Positions 1 to 6,671 of a stretch of 27,888 nt of DNA are shown here, in pieces. Each line of letters opens with the position of its first letter. The stretch's first letter is position 1. A program made the position numbers and the translations under genes. Where the stretch lies: positions 1-27,888 of the forward strand of contig JBBKWX010000007.1 of NCBI GenBank assembly GCA_037969175.1, given 5' to 3'. This DNA comes from JBBKWX01 sp037969175. Lineage in GTDB: Bacteria > Bacteroidota > Bacteroidia > AKYH767-A > JBBKVM01. The notes below the pieces were generated by a model that searched no databases, was not told the DNA's origin, and saw only the letters and a program-made list of their open reading frames with translations.

Positions 1-87
1 ATATAGGCCTTGATTGTGCTTTGCAGTAAAGCCGGGGAGAAAATAATTACGAATTACGAGATAGGAATTCAATTAGAAATTAATGGA

Positions 88-130
88 ACACGGATGACAC
101 GGATTAGGACGGATTTACACGGATTTTTTT
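88..130. repeat. Short tandem repeat of CGGAT units
   Basis: Four CGGAT copies occur with a spacing of 9, 10 and 10 bases, in the context ACACGGATT, and the last runs into a string of T. There is no coding potential. It resembles low-complexity spacer repeats seen between genes in environmental Bacteroidota, but I cannot confirm a family from one copy. Confidence 0.6.
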
Positions 131-190
131 TGAGCCATTAATTTTACATTTCTCATTTTCAATTTAACTTCACATTCCTAATTCCTAATT

Positions 191-391
191 GTGTCAGGAA
201 TACACTCCTGACACCACGCTCCACCTTTCACATTTCTCATTCCTAATTGTGTCAGGAGTATACTCCTGACACCACACTCCACCTTTCACATTTCTCATTC
301 CTAATTGTGTCAGGAGTAAACTCCTGACACCACGTATCTCGTCTTTCGTAATTCGTAATTCGTAATTGATTCAGGAGCTCGCTCCTGAATC
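191..391. repeat. Array of four palindromic hairpin repeats (58-61 base period)
   Basis: Palindromes lie at 191-214, 249-272, 307-330 and 368-391. The first three share arms built on GTGTCAGGA/TCCTGACAC and repeat with an exact 58-base period; the linkers after the first two are nearly identical (CTCCACCTTTCACATTTCTC). The second palindrome is a perfect 24-base inverted repeat. The fourth has arms GATTCAGGAGC/GCTCCTGAATC: relative to the third it differs at three stem positions, each with a matching change in the other arm, so pairing is kept. It abuts the stop codon of the GtrA-like gene. No T tract follows it on the minus strand, so it is not a standard intrinsic terminator. Confidence 0.85.
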
Positions 392-829
392 TTACTTTAC
401 TTGGAAAGAGAAGGAGCGATGCACAAGAAAGCTGAGAGCACCAATAACAATGGCAGCGACGGCTCTGGAGATGGTGGGATACCAATCGAGCGAACCTATG
501 AGATAATGCATGAGGTAAAAATTGGCGATCAGGATAAGGAATGCCACCAGTAAATATCTTAAAAATTGATATCCGCCATGGATAGTGGATTCTGTAAAAA
601 CAAAGAATTTTGTGATCAAAAAATTAGTGATCAATCCGCAGGTATAAGAAATGATAAGGGATAATGTAGGTGCGGTAAGAATGGTAAAAATTATCTCCTG
701 ATCATTTTTTTGAAACAGATAATTATAACATAGAAAATATACCAAAACATCTACTCCCGTAGCAGTTCCTGCTGCTATGAAATACCGGATGATCTTGTTG
801 GCGATGAGATTATTGTACAGCTCGAGCAT
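392..829 (-). CDS. GtrA-family small membrane protein
   Basis: This 145-residue protein has four predicted hydrophobic membrane segments and a positively charged tail ending HRSFSFQVK, the layout of the GtrA/DPMS family. Known members help move polyprenyl-linked sugars across the inner membrane or modify surface glycans and teichoic acids. I start it at the ATG at 829 (MLELYNN) instead of the upstream ATG at 874, because the longer version would overlap the end of hldD; with this choice one base separates the hldD stop from the ATG, typical of translational coupling. It is last in the minus-strand group mqnB-mqnD-hldD-gtrA, and hldD beside it fits an envelope role. The exact substrate is unknown. 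A palindrome begins directly after its stop. Confidence 0.85.
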   Translation of the reverse strand: MLELYNNLIANKIIRYFIAAGTATGVDVLVYFLCYNYLFQKNDQEIIFTILTAPTLSLIISYTCGLITNFLITKFFVFTESTIHGGYQFLRYLLVAFLILIANFYLMHYLIGSLDWYPTISRAVAAIVIGALSFLVHRSFSFQVK

Positions 830-830
830 A

Positions 831-1796
831 TTAATAATAAGCTGACTTAAGTAAATAATTACTGACGTAATCACTTACTCCTTCCTCGAGCGTGTGAAAA
901 GGTTTATCATAACCAACGGAAATTAATTTAGCCATATTGGCCTCCGTAAAGTACTGATAGGTATCCCGAATATCTTCAGGCGTATCAACAAAAGAAATAT
1001 GTTCTTCCTTGTTCATTGCCTTAAATGTATTCCTGGTAAGATCGAGGAAGGTACGGGCTTGGCCGCTTCCCAAATTATAGATGCCACTATGTTTTCTGTC
1101 GTTCAATAAAAACATACAAACAGATACTACATCTCTTACATAAACAAAATCACGAAGCTGCTCTCCGTCTTTATACTCCGGATTATGCGAACGAAACAAT
1201 TTCATCTCAGCTGTGTTTGTGATCTGGCGGAATGCGTGCAGGATCACTGAAGCCATGCGTCCTTTGTGATATTCATTGGGACCGTAGACATTGAAGAATT
1301 TTAAGCCTGCCCAAAAATAAGGTTTGCGTTCCTGAGCCAATGCCCAGATATCGAAATCATTTTTTGAATCACCATAGGGATTCAATGGTTTCAAAGAACT
1401 CACAACTTCATGATCATCATTATACCCTTGTTCGCCCGCACCATAGGTTGCAGCGGATGAAGCGTAGACCAAAGGCAAGCCAAATTCAACACAAACATTC
1501 CAAACATCTTTGGAATAATTCAGATTTAGTTCATCAAAGATTTTAGTATCAAACTCGGTGGTATCTGTACGTGCCCCGATATGAAAAACGAATTGTACCA
1601 TGCGCTGATTTTCTTTTAACCAGCTGATAAAATCTTTTCTTTCAACTCTTGCCTTGATGGTTTTTCCTTCAAGATTTTTTTCTTTTTCCGGATCTCCAAA
1701 AGCATCAACAGCAATAATATCCTTATATCCTTCCTGATTCAGTTTTGATATCAGACAAGAACCAATAAATCCAGCGGCACCGGTTACTATGATCAT
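831..1796 (-). CDS. hldD: ADP-L-glycero-D-manno-heptose-6-epimerase
   Basis: HldD (RfaD) converts ADP-D-glycero-D-manno-heptose to the L-glycero form, the last step in making the heptose donor for the LPS inner core. The protein is 321 residues, close to the roughly 310 of E. coli. It is a short-chain dehydrogenase/reductase: the NADP-binding Rossmann motif TGAAGFIGS is at residues 5-13, the family signature HIGARTDTTE at about 72-81, and the catalytic YGDSK at 141-145. Its stop lies one base before the GtrA-like start, and 39 bases separate it from mqnD upstream. A weak -7-like box on the minus strand (1822 to 1815, TATCTTGC, one mismatch) could give it a secondary promoter. The rest of the ADP-heptose pathway (gmhA, hldE, gmhB) is not in the window. 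Confidence 0.93.
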   Translation of the reverse strand: MIIVTGAAGFIGSCLISKLNQEGYKDIIAVDAFGDPEKEKNLEGKTIKARVERKDFISWLKENQRMVQFVFHIGARTDTTEFDTKIFDELNLNYSKDVWNVCVEFGLPLVYASSAATYGAGEQGYNDDHEVVSSLKPLNPYGDSKNDFDIWALAQERKPYFWAGLKFFNVYGPNEYHKGRMASVILHAFRQITNTAEMKLFRSHNPEYKDGEQLRDFVYVRDVVSVCMFLLNDRKHSGIYNLGSGQARTFLDLTRNTFKAMNKEEHISFVDTPEDIRDTYQYFTEANMAKLISVGYDKPFHTLEEGVSDYVSNYLLKSAYY

Positions 1797-1835
1797 GTGT
1801 TTGTTAATTGTGTTGCAAGATAAATAAAACCAAGT

Positions 1836-2672
1836 TCAACTTAATACTGCATCTGTGATGACGGGGTCTGAAATTTCTTTCCCGGAGGCAACACTCAGTA
1901 ATTTACTTACCGCTGTACGCCCTTCCCTACCCAGATCTAAACTAAAATCATTTACATATAGATCGATATGTTTTTTCAATACATCCAGATCCATTTCCTG
2001 AGCATGTTTGCGGATATAGGGTAAAGCCTGATCCGGATTTGCATAGGCATGCTCAATACTTTTTCTGAGCAGGACAGAGATCTGAGTTCGCAATTCCATA
2101 TCCATATCCCGACGAATGGCAATACCTCCCAAGGGAATGGGAAGTCCTGTTGAGTTCTCCCAAAGCTCACCCATATCGGCGATCTTGAAGAGTCCTTTGC
2201 TTTCGTAGGTGAAGCGATTCTCATGAATGATCAATCCTGCATCCACCTCTCCGGAAAGTACAGCTTCTTCGATATCCGAAAATAACATTTCATGCAGGTT
2301 GGTATTTTGAGGAAGAAACATTTTCAGCAAGAAAACAGCTGTTGTGAATTTTCCCGGAATAGCAATTTTTACATTAGCAGCTTGCTCCAATTTCAACTTT
2401 TTCTTGCTGATCAGAAGTGGTCCCACTCCCCTACCCAGCGCACTTCCCGAAGGCAGCATCTGATAGGTGTCCAGTACATGCGTAAATGCGTGGAAGCTCA
2501 ATTTCGTGATCTCCAAATCTCCATTCAAAGCCATCTTGTTGAGTTCTTCAACATCTGCCATCACCGCCTCAAATTTCAAATCTCCTGTGTCGATACGACC
2601 ATGAATAAGCGCATCAAAGATGAAGGTGTCATTGGGGCAAGGACTAAATCCTATTCTAATCGTTCTGCTCAT
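1836..2672 (-). CDS. mqnD: 1,4-dihydroxy-6-naphthoate synthase (futalosine menaquinone pathway)
   Basis: MqnD converts cyclic dehypoxanthine futalosine to 1,4-dihydroxy-6-naphthoate in the futalosine route to menaquinone. The 278-residue protein begins with the family hallmark IRIGFSPCPNDTFIFDAL (residues 5-22), followed by the two-lobed fold related to periplasmic binding proteins; the length is normal. Its ATG overlaps the TGA of mqnB by four bases, so the two are translationally coupled and act in the same pathway. Genes for the other steps (mqnA, mqnC, mqnE) are absent from the window. The presence of this route rather than the classical men pathway narrows the likely bacteroidete lineages. 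Confidence 0.93.
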   Translation of the reverse strand: MSRTIRIGFSPCPNDTFIFDALIHGRIDTGDLKFEAVMADVEELNKMALNGDLEITKLSFHAFTHVLDTYQMLPSGSALGRGVGPLLISKKKLKLEQAANVKIAIPGKFTTAVFLLKMFLPQNTNLHEMLFSDIEEAVLSGEVDAGLIIHENRFTYESKGLFKIADMGELWENSTGLPIPLGGIAIRRDMDMELRTQISVLLRKSIEHAYANPDQALPYIRKHAQEMDLDVLKKHIDLYVNDFSLDLGREGRTAVSKLLSVASGKEISDPVITDAVLS

Positions 2673-3355
2673 TTATTATTATCCGAATATTCCATCAAGG
2701 AAGCATATAAGAAATCATTCAGTTTTTCCAGTGCCAGCGGGATATTCCAATCATTACGATCGCGTTTTACAACATAATTTGAAACAGAGCGAATATGCAA
2801 GAATTGTTGTCCGGCTTCGATGCAAGCAAAATGCATGGCTGCACCTTCCATGCTTTCCACATCCGGACTTAGGCGGGCAACCAAACTTCGGATATTCTTT
2901 TCATTCCCATGGACCGTGTTCACGGTAATACCCTTTACCCTGGGAATGTTGGGAAACCAGGACAGATCTTCAGGAGTCAGTTCGGGCAAAACGCCTTGCT
3001 GCCATGGAGTACTATTGAGATCTATCAATCCCATCTTCTCGATAGGTATAAATTCGTCTCCCGCTTCTGCGCCAAGTTCGGGCATCTGATCGGAAATGAT
3101 CCTGAGTACCGATCCCAATGGCACCGAATTGTGGAAGCAACCAGCAATGCCTGCCATAAGCGCCATCTCGTAAGAGTTATGAGCCAAGTGCCCTGCTATA
3201 CGAACTGCGGCAGGGAGCATTCCAACCCCGCAGATCAGTCTCCGGAGTCTGACATTATCAGAGATGTTGTACAATTCATCCTCAAGCCGATCCAGCCTTT
3301 GAACAAGCGGATCGGTCTCCTGGGAAGTAGCTGAAACAAGTAATATTACTTTCAC
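2669..3355 (-). CDS. mqnB: Futalosine hydrolase
   Basis: MqnB cleaves futalosine to dehypoxanthine futalosine and hypoxanthine. The 228-residue protein belongs to the nucleoside phosphorylase/hydrolase superfamily: an N-terminal MKVILLVSATSQE strand and loop, a glycine-rich GIAGCF segment near residues 88-93, and the C-terminal MEGAAMHFACIEAG region (about 168-181) that holds the acidic ribose- and purine-binding residues of this superfamily. The start codon is GTG at 3355-3353; there is no in-frame ATG nearby and the N-terminal strand needs this start. A consensus -7 box (3367-3360) ends only four bases upstream of the GTG, so the mRNA may be leaderless. It overlaps mqnD by four bases and is divergent from the pterin pair. 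Confidence 0.92.
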   Translation of the reverse strand: MKVILLVSATSQETDPLVQRLDRLEDELYNISDNVRLRRLICGVGMLPAAVRIAGHLAHNSYEMALMAGIAGCFHNSVPLGSVLRIISDQMPELGAEAGDEFIPIEKMGLIDLNSTPWQQGVLPELTPEDLSWFPNIPRVKGITVNTVHGNEKNIRSLVARLSPDVESMEGAAMHFACIEAGQQFLHIRSVSNYVVKRDRNDWNIPLALEKLNDFLYASLMEYSDNNK

Positions 3356-3359
3356 GTGG

Positions 3360-3367
3360 CAAAGTTA
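3360..3367 (-). promoter_or_regulatory. -7 box of the mqnB promoter
   Basis: Read on the minus strand the sequence is TAACTTTG, an exact match to the Bacteroidota primary-sigma -7 consensus TAnnTTTG. The GTG start of mqnB begins four bases downstream, so transcription would begin at or next to the start codon. No clear -33 TTG/TTTG element is present at the usual spacing. Confidence 0.6.
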
Positions 3368-3413
3368 CCCAATTAAGCCTTCTAAAATAAGGGCTAATCG
3401 CCTTGTATTTGCT

Positions 3414-3421
3414 TATATTTG
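3414..3421 (+). promoter_or_regulatory. -7 box of the pterin operon promoter
   Basis: TATATTTG matches TAnnTTTG exactly. Transcription would start near 3427, which excludes the ATG-like start at 3403 for the downstream gene and supports the ATG at 3445. No convincing -33 element was seen. It is divergent from the mqnB promoter, with about 45 bases between the two boxes. Confidence 0.6.
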
Positions 3422-3444
3422 CAATCTTAATTTGCAAAATTACA

Positions 3445-3855
3445 ATGATCTATATTACCCGTAAAGAAAAATTCAGTGCAGCCCATAAATTATCCAGACC
3501 GGAATGGTCGGATGAGAAAAATATGGAAGTATTTGGCAAATGTTCCAATCCCAACTGGCATGGCCACAATTACGAATTATGGGTAACTGTAAAAGGGATG
3601 CCAAATGCAGAGACCGGTTTCGTAATAGATCTGAAAGAATTGAGTGTGATCATCAATGATTATGTGATTGAAAAGTTGGATCATAAAAATGTAAATCTGG
3701 ACACCGATTTTATGAAAGGCAAGATGGCTAGTACTGAGATACTGGCTATCGAGATCTTCAATGTTTTAAAACCGCATATCGACGAAAAACTTTGTCAGCT
3801 TCATTGTGTTAAACTTAAAGAAACTGATAATAATTCCGTTGAATATTTTGGATAA
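3445..3855 (+). CDS. 6-pyruvoyltetrahydropterin / 6-carboxytetrahydropterin synthase family
   Basis: This 136-residue enzyme acts on 7,8-dihydroneopterin triphosphate, the product of FolE encoded next door. Zinc ligands are visible as H14, H39 and H41 (AAHKL, WHGHNY), the catalytic cysteine as C33 and the Asp-His pair as D79-H80 (LDHKN). Two details match eukaryotic-type PTP synthase better than E. coli QueD: the cysteine context GKCSNPNWHGHNY and the C-terminal KETDNN (about 125-130), where E. coli QueD has KETCTAG. It may therefore make 6-pyruvoyltetrahydropterin for biopterin-type cofactors, though automatic annotation would probably say queD. I chose the ATG at 3445 because the promoter box lies between it and the earlier candidate at 3403. 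The stop is four bases before folE. Confidence 0.85.
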   Translation: MIYITRKEKFSAAHKLSRPEWSDEKNMEVFGKCSNPNWHGHNYELWVTVKGMPNAETGFVIDLKELSVIINDYVIEKLDHKNVNLDTDFMKGKMASTEILAIEIFNVLKPHIDEKLCQLHCVKLKETDNNSVEYFG

Positions 3856-3859
3856 ATTT

Positions 3860-4495
3860 ATGAATATGGACGATAGCATGCGTAAGGAAAATGAGATGGA
3901 CGGTTATGAAAAGATCGACCAATATAATCCGCGTATCATAAATGAGATCTCGGTAAATTATACAAACATTTTACGAGCTATAGGTGAAGACCCTGCACGG
4001 GAAGGACTTTTGAAGACACCCGAAAGAGTAGCAAAGGCATTGCAGTTTCTTACGCATGGATATGATCTGGATCCGGCTGAGATCTTGAACTCAGCCAAGT
4101 TTAAAGAGCCTTATCGTCAGATGGTTATCGTTAAGGATATTGAGATCTACAGTTTATGTGAGCATCATATGTTGCCTTTTTTCGGAAAAGCCCATGTAGC
4201 TTATATTCCGAATGGATATATCGTTGGTCTGAGTAAGATACCACGCATTGTTGATGCTTTTGCTAGAAGGCTACAAGTTCAGGAAAGATTGACTACGGAG
4301 ATCCGGGATTGTATTCAGGACACGTTGAATCCTTTGGGAGTTGCCATTGTTATCGAAGCAAAGCATTTGTGCATGCAAATGCGTGGTATTCAAAAACAAA
4401 ACTCTGTTACTACCACCTCTGCATTTACCGGTGAATTTGAAAATGATAAAACACGAAGTGAATTTATCAGATTAATTTCTGCAGATCTCAGTTAG
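3860..4495 (+). CDS. folE: GTP cyclohydrolase I
   Basis: FolE converts GTP to 7,8-dihydroneopterin triphosphate, the entry step for folate, biopterin and queuosine precursors. The protein is 211 residues from the ATG at 3860. The zinc-binding and catalytic core is clear: SLCEHHMLPFFG (C100, H103), the signature IVGLSKIPRIVDAFARRLQVQER (split over about residues 121-143) and HLCMQMRG (C171). The N-terminal 18 residues are charged and rich in Met, so the true start may be one of several in-frame ATGs (3860, 3866, 3878, 3896). An ORF open from 3806 would overlap the upstream gene by 50 bases and is less likely. It forms an operon with the pterin synthase four bases upstream. Confidence 0.93.
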   Translation: MNMDDSMRKENEMDGYEKIDQYNPRIINEISVNYTNILRAIGEDPAREGLLKTPERVAKALQFLTHGYDLDPAEILNSAKFKEPYRQMVIVKDIEIYSLCEHHMLPFFGKAHVAYIPNGYIVGLSKIPRIVDAFARRLQVQERLTTEIRDCIQDTLNPLGVAIVIEAKHLCMQMRGIQKQNSVTTTSAFTGEFENDKTRSEFIRLISADLS

Positions 4496-4552
4496 ACTTA
4501 CAATTGAAGCGGAATTTTTACGTTATTCGCATTGTAAAATCTAAAATCTAAA

Positions 4553-5272
4553 ATGGAACAAACTTATTTAAATCAGGACAGCAGATCATATGCTGAAGGT
4601 GTGGCAATGCCCCGTACATTTTTAGCAAGTGTATTTTCCTGGATGGCAACAGCATTGGGGATCTCTGCTGTTACCGCATATTATATGGCATCGAATCCGG
4701 CAAACATGGCATTCATGTTTACTGAATCCGGATTGAGCGGCATGGGCTACGTGGTGATGTTTGCACCACTGGGATTTGTATTAGCTATGGGACTTGGATT
4801 CCAGCGATTAAGTTCAACTGTCTTACTTGGACTTTTCCTGGTCTACTCATTGATCATGGGTGTTAGCTTGAGTTTTATCTTCCTCATTTACACAGCCGGA
4901 TCTATTACTACAACCTTTGGTATTGCCGCAGGAATGTTTAGTTTGATGGCCGTGGTTGGTTATACCACAAAAGTTGATCTCACGAAATTCGGATCCTTGA
5001 TGATGATGGGTTTAGTTGGAATCATCATAGCCAGTATTGTGAATATGTTTATGAAAAGCTCGATGATGGATTATATCATCAGCTTTATCGGCGTAGCTGT
5101 ATTTACAGGTCTTACTGCATATGACGTACAAAAGCTGAAAAAGATGGGTTCTGAAGTTAGTTCAGGGACTGAGGTTTACAGCAAGATGGCGATCATGGGT
5201 GCATTATCTTTATATCTTGACTTCGTCAATTTATTCCTGATGTTGCTAAGGTTTTTTGGTAACCGGAAATAG
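4553..5272 (+). CDS. Bax inhibitor-1 / YccA family membrane protein
   Basis: This 239-residue inner-membrane protein has about seven hydrophobic segments and belongs to the BI-1/YccA (TMBIM, UPF0005) family; E. coli YccA interacts with the FtsH protease and the B. subtilis homologue YetJ is a pH-dependent calcium leak channel. Family signs are the N-terminal TFLASVFSWMATAL segment (about residues 23-36), conserved acidic residues in the last segments (FTGLTAYDVQKLKK) and the closing SLYLDFVNLFLMLLRFFG. The start at 4553 follows two direct copies of AAAATCT. It stands alone between folE (57 bases upstream, no terminator seen) and a clear terminator at 5298-5330. Its physiological role here cannot be read from the sequence. 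Confidence 0.9.
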   Translation: MEQTYLNQDSRSYAEGVAMPRTFLASVFSWMATALGISAVTAYYMASNPANMAFMFTESGLSGMGYVVMFAPLGFVLAMGLGFQRLSSTVLLGLFLVYSLIMGVSLSFIFLIYTAGSITTTFGIAAGMFSLMAVVGYTTKVDLTKFGSLMMMGLVGIIIASIVNMFMKSSMMDYIISFIGVAVFTGLTAYDVQKLKKMGSEVSSGTEVYSKMAIMGALSLYLDFVNLFLMLLRFFGNRK

Positions 5273-5297
5273 ATCAAATTTTAGATAAAAAATATTT

Positions 5298-5330
5298 AAT
5301 CCCCGACCGGTTTGGTTGGGGATTTTTTTT
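5298..5330 (+). terminator. Intrinsic terminator after the BI-1 family gene
   Basis: The arms AATCCCCGACC and GGTTGGGGATT form an 11-pair stem with one G-T pair and a GGTTT loop, followed by a run of eight T (5323-5330). It lies 25 bases after the stop codon. Confidence 0.9.
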
Positions 5331-5518
5331 CACCACGGAGTCACAGAGTAGAATCTTCTCTTTTTCAAAAGTCTTTCCAATTGCACAGTGTACACAGAAA
5401 ATTTATTTCCCTTTCGTTGAGCAAAAATCATGATTCAAAACACAAGCTCGGTCAATAATCTAGCTCTAAAATGCAGTTTAAATTATTTTCTACATCTTTG
5501 TTGTATAAACCAAAGCAT
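5331..5518. other. Spacer with CACAGAG-type repeat debris
   Basis: Between the terminator and fabD lies a non-coding stretch containing CCACGGAGTCACAGAG and GCACAGTGTACACAGA motifs, similar in kind to those around 27600-27730. A reading frame beginning at 5471 runs in frame into fabD, but I take it as upstream leader rather than protein. Confidence 0.5.
5493..5500 (+). promoter_or_regulatory. Possible -7 box for fabD
   Basis: CATCTTTG differs from TAnnTTTG at the first base only. It would place the transcript start near 5506, just before the ATG at 5519, and after the in-frame ATG at 5471, which helps choose the later start. It is a weak call with no -33 element seen. Confidence 0.35.
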
Positions 5519-6400
5519 ATGAAGACTGCATATATCTTTCCCGGACAAGGTTCACAATTTGTTGGAATGGGTAAGGAACTCTATCAAAACTCAGGAGTAG
5601 CTCGTTCAGTTTTTGATCAGGCTAATACCATTTTAGGATTCAAGATCTCCGATATGATGTTTGGTGGGACGGATGAAGAATTGCGTCAAACTAAGGTTAC
5701 ACAACCTGCTATATTCATACACTCTGTTGCTTTGGCAAAATCTCTGGGAGGTGGATTCAAACCTGACATGGTTGCAGGGCATTCCTTGGGAGAATTTTCA
5801 GCATTGGTTGCAATTGGTGTCATGAGTTTTGAAGACGGATTAAAGCTTGTAGCAGCGAGAGCAAATGCCATGCAAAAGGCATGTGAACTAGAGTCCAGTA
5901 CCATGGCAGCGGTATTGATGCTTGAGGACAGCAAAGTTGAAGAGATCTGTGCATCCATTGAAGGAATTGTAGTACCTGCAAATTATAACTGTCCGGGACA
6001 ATTGGTAATTTCAGGATCTGTGGAAGCAATCAATACAGCTTGTGCAAAAATGTTGGAAGCCGGTGCAAAGCGAGCTTTGGTATTAAATGTCAGCGGAGCA
6101 TTTCATTCTCCGTTTATGGAGCCTGCCAGAAAAGAACTGGAAGCTGCAATAAGTGCAACAGAATTTGCCGGAGGAAGATGTCCGGTGTATCAAAATGTGA
6201 ATGCAAAAGCAGTTACTGATCCAAATGAGATCAAGAAAAATCTGGTAGCACAATTGACGGCTCCTGTAAGGTGGACACAAAGCATAGAACAAATGATCGC
6301 AGATGGTGCTGACCATTTTATTGAAGTAGGACCCGGGAAAGTGTTGCAGGGACTTGTTAAAAAAGTGAATAAGGATGTGGAAGCAGGGAGTGCGGAGTGA
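5519..6400 (+). CDS. fabD: Malonyl-CoA:ACP transacylase
   Basis: FabD loads malonyl groups from CoA onto acyl carrier protein for fatty-acid synthesis. The 293-residue protein starts at MKTAYIFPGQGSQ; an in-frame ATG 48 bases upstream would add residues with no counterpart in the family. The active site is complete: GQGSQ at 9-13, nucleophile S89 in GHSLGEF, R114 in the VAARANAM segment, H196 in GAFHSPFM, and the C-terminal VGPGKVLQGLVKK. Length is close to the usual 300 or so. It is a single gene, with no other fab genes in the window. The 3' end has no clear hairpin, and 271 bases of repeat-rich spacer separate it from the convergent polysaccharide operon. Confidence 0.95.
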   Translation: MKTAYIFPGQGSQFVGMGKELYQNSGVARSVFDQANTILGFKISDMMFGGTDEELRQTKVTQPAIFIHSVALAKSLGGGFKPDMVAGHSLGEFSALVAIGVMSFEDGLKLVAARANAMQKACELESSTMAAVLMLEDSKVEEICASIEGIVVPANYNCPGQLVISGSVEAINTACAKMLEAGAKRALVLNVSGAFHSPFMEPARKELEAAISATEFAGGRCPVYQNVNAKAVTDPNEIKKNLVAQLTAPVRWTQSIEQMIADGADHFIEVGPGKVLQGLVKKVNKDVEAGSAE

Positions 6401-6671
6401 AGAGTGGAGGAAACATTAAACACAAAACATGTAACATAAAACACAAAATTGTAATGATTAACACTAAATGTTTAAGTGTTTTTTCTGTATAATCTGTGGG
6501 AGGAATGATTGTTTTCTGGTAATCGTATATGAGTTTTCAAAAAAAATATTTCCTTGCAATATTCTGTGAGATCTGTGGGAAATAAATACCACTAAGATCG
6601 TTCAAAACACTAAGTGACTTTGTGTTATGAGAGACGAGAGATTAGAGAGGAGAGAGTGAAGAAAAATAAAA
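6401..6671. other. Repeat-rich spacer between convergent operons
   Basis: No gene is visible. The stretch carries runs of A-rich ACACAAAACAT-like sequence (about 6417-6450), two copies of ATCTGTGGGA (around 6491 and 6572), paired CACTAAG motifs (around 6590-6615), and a purine-rich GAGAGA tract (about 6629-6657). I see no convincing stem-loop terminator for either convergent gene. Confidence 0.55.

Larger units (their letters stand above)
1..391. other. Gene-free left end with repeats
   Basis: I see no credible coding region here. The stretch contains a short tandem of about 10-base units built on CGGAT (copies at 91, 100, 110 and 120) ending in a T run, AT-rich filler, and the palindromic hairpin array at 191-391. 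Copies of the AATTACGA motif lie in opposite orientations near 45-63 and 332-367, so the array is bracketed by an imperfect inverted repeat. Short minus-strand reading frames here run through the repeats and look spurious. Confidence 0.7.

Noticed and set aside
191..391. Possible CRISPR array
   Set aside because: Linkers between palindromes are near-identical, not unique spacers, only three to four units exist and no cas gene is in the window.
2292..3334. Long plus-strand reading frames opposite mqnD and mqnB
   Set aside because: They lie wholly antisense to two well-matched family proteins and their translations show no domain or plausible composition.
3403..3444. Earlier start for the pterin synthase
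   Set aside because: The -7 box at 3414-3421 lies inside it and the extra residues have no counterpart in the family.
5471..5518. Earlier start for fabD
   Set aside because: FabD family proteins begin at the strand MKTAYIFPGQG; the upstream extension includes a likely promoter box.
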